NCBI RefSeq assembly: GCF_963583255.1
Contig: NC_084803.1
Span: forward strand, 14,829,428-14,893,427
From: Pyrus communis
Lineage: Eukaryota; Streptophyta; Magnoliopsida; Rosales; Rosaceae
Length of the DNA stretch: 64,000 nt
Direction of reading: 5' to 3'
Made by a program: the position numbers and the translations under genes
Shown here: positions 57,576-64,000 of the stretch, one piece after another
Layout of the letters: every line of letters begins with the position of its first letter
Numbering within the stretch: position 1 is the stretch's first letter
Notes under the pieces: model-generated
Told to the model about the DNA's origin: nothing
The model's database searches: none
The model's input: only the letters and a program-made list of their open reading frames with translations

Positions 57576-57881
57576 TAGGTTTTTTATGACACGCCCAACT
57601 TTGATATTCCTCGAACATCAAGGTAGGCACGTGTTGGTCGACATCCAAAAGTAATGAAGCCATACTAATATGCATGAGAACCAAAGAATAAAAATAAGAA
57701 TTATAAATTTAAATATACATAATATGCAAATGAGGAACGTGTTCAGAGCATACAACTAATTCAAGACACTATAAAGGAAATAATATAAAATTGAATGAAC
57801 AAAGGAATGGGTCTTACACCGAGAGGACTCAGAGATGCCGATGCAGGAGTGCCTTGACGCCCAGATTGTACACCTTGAATT

Positions 57882-57996
57882 TAAGTCCTGAGGGGGCACA
57901 AAACAAACATGAGTGGACCAAGTTGATATATATATATATATATATATATATATCTAAGTCCTGAGGGGGCACAAAACAAACATAAGTGGACCAAGT

Positions 57997-58046
<50 letters not shown>

Positions 58047-58107
58047 AAGTCCTGAGGGGGCACAAAACAAACATGAGTGGACCAAGTTGATATATATATA
58101 TATATAT
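57882..58107. repeat. Three-copy unit with AT microsatellites inside the solo LTR
   Basis: CTAAGTCCTGAGGGGGCACA then AAACAAACATGAGTGGACCA and AGTTGA is followed by a run of TA of differing length. It starts near 57882, 57954 and 58045. Confidence 0.92.
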
Positions 58108-58284
58108 GTGTATATGTATATTTATAATATTGAAACAATTATCAACATACTAACCCCCAAAGTTTTATGAAAACACAATAGCATGGTATGTAATAGGTTT
58201 TCCGAAAACCTTAGCATACCATAAAATCTTCATGAAACATATCTCGTATATAGTGTGCTAACTAGTGGTATCCAATAACAATAT

Positions 58285-58430
58285 CTATTGGCCCAATGCC
58301 AGCTCCTATGTCTCTGCGCCCGAAGCCATAGATTATTTCTCTCGGCCCAATGCCAACTTCATGTCTCTTGACCCGAAGCCAAAGATTATTTCCCCTGGCC
58401 CCAAGCCAACAGCTATATCCCTCACCCGTA
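58285..58430. repeat. Roughly 50-bp minisatellite, three units, inside the solo LTR
   Basis: Units contain GGCCCAATGCCA, CATGTCTCT and CCCGAAGCCA.AGATTATTT with small changes. Confidence 0.8.
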
Positions 58431-59562
58431 GATGGAACAGTGACCACTAGATATGCACAAAACGTTGAACATAGTATTTCCAAACATAGGTACATATATC
58501 TCAAAACATCTTCATAGTATAAAGTCATCCATCATCTATACTATAAAGAAGTGTGTAAAAGCATGTTCTAAATAGTATATAGTCATCCATCATATATACT
58601 ACAAAGAACATCAGTTCGATAAAATATGGTATTCCAAAATATTCTCAATATAGCATGATAATCAATAAGTGTAAATCCAATTTACTTATAAAACGTTTCA
58701 CAAAACGTAATCATTAAATCATGCTTTTCATGTATGCATTTCTATAATTAAAACATGCATTTTAGAAGGGGTCCACTCACAGATACTTAGCCACCGAAGA
58801 GCCACGCAAAGTAGCGAAGACGGAAACGCCACAAATAATTGCCCCTAAGCACATAAAGGGTCCAATTAATAAAAATTTATTAAAACGATTGAATTTGGGA
58901 AAATGGACGTCAAATACAGATTCAAGACGTCAAATTACCCTAAGAAGGGTCCCGGGTAAATTTTGTAAAAGTCAACACTAAGAATATTCCAGAGAATATT
59001 CCATGGTCCTAGGCCCAAAGCCTATTTTGAAAGGATTTTGGGTTGGGTTTCAAAGGAATTGGGTTTGCCCATTTGGGTTAGTGTTCCATGGCTCAAGGCC
59101 CAGGTTCGGGTTTTACAAATATGGGTTTGGGCTTTAACAGCTGGGCCGGTCTAACTGATAAGTCGGATTGGCTGGATTTCAAAGGAAGGAGAAAGCCGGA
59201 GCTTCCATGCTCTGTTCAACCTCGAAACATGACCAAAACATGCAAACCAATATACCAAATTGAAGCCCATGAAGCAAGGAAGAGATTCGTACCATTGGGA
59301 GGTCAAAAGGTGGTCGGAGTTGGCCGGAAAACACCTGCAAACCTCTGATGTTCGCAGGAAAACTAGAAATGCTTCCCCTGAAGCATTTTCTACATTTAAA
59401 CGTTCCCCTGAAGCATTGTTTAGCCCTAGGTGGTCATCGTAGTCAAAAGGTGGTGATGAGGGTGTGTTGTTGTTAACATTGTAGATGTGTAAGTATGTGT
59501 GTAGGCGTTGGTCGCTGAGGAGGAAAGAGCACTAAGAGTCGAGAGGGAGAATTGAGATAGAA

Positions 59563-59595
<33 letters not shown>

Positions 59596-59790
59596 AAGAG
59601 AAAGAGAGAAACGAGAGAGGTGAGGGAAAGAGAGCAATTGGGCTCATGGGACAAAGTTCAACGGTGGTCCCCTTGGCACACCCATTAATACCCAAAAACA
59701 ATTTTAAAAGAAAAATATCTAGCCCAAGGTGCAATTTCATGAAAATATCCCCATCGTTCCAATAAAATCGGGACGGGTTGTTACATTTTA

Positions 59791-62158
59791 GAAGTTTAAA
59801 CATCATATTTTCTTTTAGTATGTACCGGTAGGGGACTTCTGCGTCAAACAATGATTTTGGTGGGTACCCGCGACAAATCTCACTTAGACTCACTCCAACC
59901 CTTGGAGTAAGTCTCAAAATTTAGCTTCTATTCCAAAACGCCCCCCCCCCACCCAAAAAAAAAAAAAAAAAAAAAAAAAACCCTCCAACCTTTGGGCCTA
60001 AAATGGGGTTATGGGTCAAAACTCCAAAATTGAGCAAATTCCGACCAAGATTTGAATTTGGGTTAGTGGGCTGGCCCATTTGTGTGAGTGGAAGACCAGT
60101 AATTAAACAACAAGCGCCCAAAAGGATGCGCCACTCTCACTCAACGTGCCCAAGATTGCAGGCTAGCAACCCCACCCAACAACTATTTTTGTGATCAGCG
60201 GCTCACATTTAAATTGGAGGATCTAACGGTCTAAATTTACATCCAACAACTCCTTTTGTGATCAATGGCCCCGTTACAATGCCTATGCCAATGGACAAGG
60301 ACCAAACCGCCATAGTTCTTAGTAGCCTCTTAATCCTTGGGCTAAGATGATACCTTATAGGCTAAACTAAGAGAGAAAAGGATTAGTAGAAAAGTGGAGA
60401 GATTTTTCTATCCTTTCTGGAGCTAAAAGAATTGTTTCTCTTGGTGTGCATTCTCCTTTCCCCAAAGCCCTCTTTATATAGTGGTTAGGAGGGAAGAGAG
60501 AATAAAAATGGTCAATATGGGACAAATACCACATATCGATAACACACCCTATATTAGGTGTATAAATCCTACATCTCCCACCCACCCATATAAGGTGTTG
60601 GTATTATCTCAATTAGCCCATCTAATTCTCATCCATTATAGTTTACCTCCTTACACAGGATATGGGACGCGCGACCTCGCAAGAATGAATGCACATATCT
60701 AGGAGCGATGCCATTAAGCTATCCCCAAACTTAACAAGAGTTCATCACTTGGAAGTTTATCACTGGGAAGTTCATCACTTTATACCCTAGACAGTTCGTC
60801 ATACACCAAACTTGACATTCTTTATCACTCGTTATGATATAAAAAGCAATGTCCTGTTCCACAAGTATCATGTATCCATGTCTTATGTTTGACAATAAAC
60901 ATCAAACAGACGCTGGCTAGCTAATGAATCACATAATATAGTGTAGTCTTCAAACAATCTTCCCTATGCTCTCAATCAGTCTAACTTAGTTTAACTGCTT
61001 GCCTCGACACCCCTCTTGGGATAGTAGCTAACTTGACCATCTTAGGCAAACGTGCTAAAGTAGCAATCATTATACCTCATCTTTTTTATATAGGCTATAG
61101 TCCAAAGGGTATAAGGGCATGATCACATAGATCTAGTGGCTCACACAATGACTTGAAGCAAGGATCAATTCATCACTCCCACTGTCGGCCACAACTAGCA
61201 CATACAGTATAAAATGTATTACCTTTGCATAGAGCTGCACTTGAAAGAAAGGATACATCTGAGCTAATTTTATTGAAATTCTTGTGTGTATTGGGATGCT
61301 CTTTGCTTTTGTCGAGGGGTTCGTCTTGGCTTTGTCTAGTAAGTTGCGATGGCTTCAGGATACATTCTTTCAAAGAAAATGACATGGATAACTAGGGAAC
61401 CACTACAATAGGACACATGGCTTCAGGATATAGCTTTGGTGTATTCTCAATTTAATGAGCGTGTCATATGTCCATTGGAATACACCATACGGATTGTAGT
61501 CTAAGATTCTAAGTGCTACACAAACGCCTAACTTGAGTATCTAGCCTAGTCATCCTCTCGGCGCCTACCTAGTTACTCATATCCGACTTGACAAGCTTCA
61601 ACATGGATTTCAAACAGAAAAATCTACATGTTCAACCTTTGCTAGGTCTCATCTTAGACACTTTAAGGCGACATATACGTATATCTAGTGTATGTTTTAT
61701 ACGTGAAATCATACAAATGTCTGGTCTCGCACTCAAATGCGTTTCAAACATATATGTCTCATCCTGCTCGCTACCTTAGCGCCGGGATGGATCGTTTTGT
61801 GTAAGTGAAATTGATTCTAGCTTGGTGACACTCGAAAAAAAAAAAAATATGCATCATAACGTTTTCTGAAGAAGGAAAAAAAAACGTTAATTCTAATGAG
61901 TCTCTTGTAGCTCTTATACCTAGGAGTGTGACATATCACAACTATCGCTAGGGCTACATCTTTGAGATTCCTCATTTTGTGCAATTAAAAGTAATCATGA
62001 ATCAATTTGGGTTCCCTCCAACTTAAGGACTTCTTTTGCACATATCAGAGCAGACTCATATAAAATCTTTCTTGTTAATGCAAAACACCTTCAAAATAAT
62101 TTCATAGGAAGCACTTATATTTTCTCAAGTTTGTGGGTTCTTTTATTCCATATAACAA
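59791..62158. other. Unresolved repeat-rich spacer
   Basis: Holds poly-C then poly-A (59941-59980), a minus-strand TATATAAAGA (60471-60480) ahead of a leader-like stretch that could be an LTR promoter, and the motif TTCATCACTTGGAAG repeated near 60740. Short ORFs here show no domain. I cannot place element borders. Confidence 0.35.
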
Positions 62159-64000
62159 CAAGATGCATATTTTAGCAACATTCAATTCAACATCAAAAGG
62201 GAATTAAAAAGGTGACAAAACAGTGAAAGAAGAAAAAAAAAAAAACCTCAGAATGTTGATTCTATATGAAAAGACAATTAACCCAGCATCCATCGACTTA
62301 ATCCAAAGAACCGGAGCAAAGAAAACTCATTTCCATCACAATGAAATTCCGTTGAATCGAAGTTCTCTCCAAGAACAACTAGAATTGGCCAACTGGGTTT
62401 CTTACTTTCTATCTAAAGAACATGAAAGGCATACAAAATGCAAAAAGATTAATAAAGTTTGGAACTTTATGCACAAATTATCACACATAAGTAGAAAGTT
62501 ATGAAGATTCTCGTGTATTGTTAGGAGAATATAATGGAGTATGATTCTCTCTCCTTCTATTTCCATTTCGTTCCTTTTCCTCTTCTCACACATTACTTTT
62601 TGTTTTATTGTTTCTATAAATAAAATTAATATAAAATATTAACTTGACTTAATTGTAACCGTTCAAATAGAAAAGAAGAAAAAGAAAGAAAGATTAGAAG
62701 ATGAGAGAATCCTCCTCCGAATATAATTCGCATGCTTCTAAATGTGGGTCGAAAATCATTACCAGGTAGAAAGCAAGAGACATCGGTTTTTTTTTTTTTC
62801 TTTTTCTTTTTATAATTTTATGGTGAACAAGCAAGAGACTTTGTTGGACCTGATGCGATGTTGCTCCATGACATGAGGATGACGATCTCGGAATTCTCAG
62901 TGGCAAACAAAATAGTGTTTGCGGTGGACGTCCCTCTTTTTTTCACCCTGTAAACTGTAAAGCACCTTGATGGTTTGGTATGGCTGTATTTTAAAAAAAA
63001 AAAAAGTAAAAATTACTTTTGTTTTGTTGTAAGAATAAGTAACTGTAAAATAAAACATTAAAATATTTAGTAATTATAATTATAAAAGTGCTTTTATTTA
63101 AAAAAAATAAATCACAAAACTTACGGGCTTTTCTTCCTTTCTTTTTCTTTATGCTAGAAATTTCTGATCGTTTCCTTTTTCCTTTCTTCTTTGTTTCTCT
63201 TTGTTTCTAGCTTTTTCATTGTTCTTTCTTTCTATTTCTTTCTGCCGCAATGTTTCAGGCTTTTCTTCCATTTTTCATTAATGACCTCTCCTGAAATTTC
63301 AAAGTCCTCACCCATCTTTGTCCCCTTCCCATTTGATGGGGGTGGTGAATCGGGGTAGTAGGAAGAGATGGAGGGGATGTGGTGGTGAATCTGGGTAACA
63401 TTTTGCACCAAGTGATAACAATGGATACAAATGTATGTATGATGTAATTGATTTGTCTTACCTTTTGTCTATGTTTTTTTCTCAGCCAATTTGTTTGAGA
63501 ATGTTTTCAAAATGACTTAAATCGCTTTCTAATAATTAGAAACGCTCTATTAAAAAAGTAATTATGCCACATGCTTATCCAACATAATTATTTATAAAAT
63601 AAAAAATAAAAACCCACTTTTAGCATAAACTCATATAAACACAAATGATTTTTTAAAAAGCAATTGCAAACAGGCAGTGAGGCATGCAACAAGATGAATA
63701 TAAAAAATCAGCAGAAATATATATACTACAACTGGTGACGTCCCGAACCATTTATGTGGACCGTGTGGTCCATACTGGACACTGAGTTGAGTTGGTCTTT
63801 CACCAAAATGATTTAGGACACATGCTCAATATCCTTTTTTAAACAAGAGAACTTTGCACACCAATTTATCATTCATCAGACCAATGTGGATGTACCACTT
63901 CTAAATATCTTCGTCGGAATTTCCAAAACTCATCAAGTGTGCCACTCTAAAATGTCTAGAAAGTGGCAAAAATATCATTGAGAAACGGCTCACATTGCAT
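62159..64000. repeat. Second copy of the GLR-1 5' flank to GLR-2 3' flank segment
   Basis: Blocks match 39550-39950, 39935-40180, 40150-40240, 41151-41390 and 41870-42260 in order and orientation (GGACCGTGTGGTCCATACTG, CAATTTATCATTCATCAGAC, AACGGCTCACATTGCAT at the very end). Segments 40250-41150 and 41400-41865 are missing here, while short inserts near 62510-62720 and 63000-63400 are extra. The window stops inside the last block, about 560 bases short of where a GLR stop codon would lie by analogy with copy 2. Confidence 0.85.

Larger units (their letters stand above)
57587..59785 (-). mobile_element. Solo LTR, 2.2 kb
   Basis: The segment starts TGACACGCCC and ends GGGTTGTTACA. On the minus strand it therefore runs from TGTAACAACCCGTCCCG to GGGCGTGTCA, with proper TG...CA termini. 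TTTTA is repeated perfectly at 57582-57586 and 59786-59790. There is no second LTR, primer site or gag-pol in the window, which is the signature of LTR-LTR recombination. It contains two internal minisatellites. The family is unknown; the length suggests a Ty3-type element. Confidence 0.85.

Noticed and set aside
59426..59917. A 163-aa minus-strand ORF with a serine-leucine repeat
   Set aside because: The repeat is a GA microsatellite read in frame, and the ORF crosses the end of the solo LTR.
61173..61385. Minus-strand ORF with CASCGRQWE-like end
   Set aside because: Looks slightly protein-like, but I recognise no domain and no flanking exon; kept out for lack of support.

Overview
This is nuclear DNA of a flowering plant. 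Genes are split by many short GT-AG introns, spacers are AT-rich, and short non-autonomous transposons are dense. The Cassandra-type TRIM with 5S-rRNA-like LTRs, the SINE types and the miniature TIR elements resemble what I remember from Rosaceae, most likely apple or pear relatives. The species is an inference; nothing here proves it.

Layout. (1) 110-1191, plus: the 3' three exons of a small chloroplast inner-envelope protein gene whose 5' part lies before the window. (2) 420-7510: a degenerate direct duplication of that gene end. Copy A carries an old non-coding retroelement with an intact Cassandra TRIM inside it. Copy B lacks that element but carries its own TIR element with a 10-bp target duplication. 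(3) 7510-20590: 13 kb with no convincing gene, packed with MITEs, foldbacks, a SINE with 17-bp target duplications, and short tandem duplications. (4) 20689-23029, plus: a complete ten-exon PIN-LIKES (PILS) auxin carrier gene. (5) 23986-32242, minus: a complete 24-exon gene for RRP44/DIS3, the nuclease subunit of the RNA exosome, tail-to-tail with PILS. (6) 33183-35447: a 1.1-kb direct tandem duplication, each unit with the same MITE. (7) 35685-39128 and 42818-49063, minus: two complete six-exon clade III glutamate-receptor-like (GLR) channel genes in tandem. The second has a 3-kb first intron full of repeats, and a SINE beginning a few bases upstream of its ATG. (8) 49232-64000: repeats, including a 2.2-kb solo LTR with perfect target duplications, and the remains of a further GLR unit. 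That unit shows a GLR 3' flank plus last codons at 54110-55182 and a GLR 5' flank at 62159-63700. The window's last 250 bases match the 3' flank of GLR copy 2 again, so another GLR may follow just outside.

The genes do not form a pathway. The envelope protein acts in plastids, PILS in ER auxin homeostasis, RRP44 in nuclear and cytoplasmic RNA decay, and the GLRs in calcium-permeable wound and amino-acid signalling. The GLR cluster is the only family expansion. Exon borders were set by hand from splice signals and reading phase. All four multi-exon models sum to whole codons where complete (PILS 412 aa, RRP44 933 aa, GLR-1 937 aa, GLR-2 925 aa). I found no CRISPR, operon, prokaryotic system or clearly new biological system; the novelty is in how the repeats have remodelled the gene neighbourhoods.
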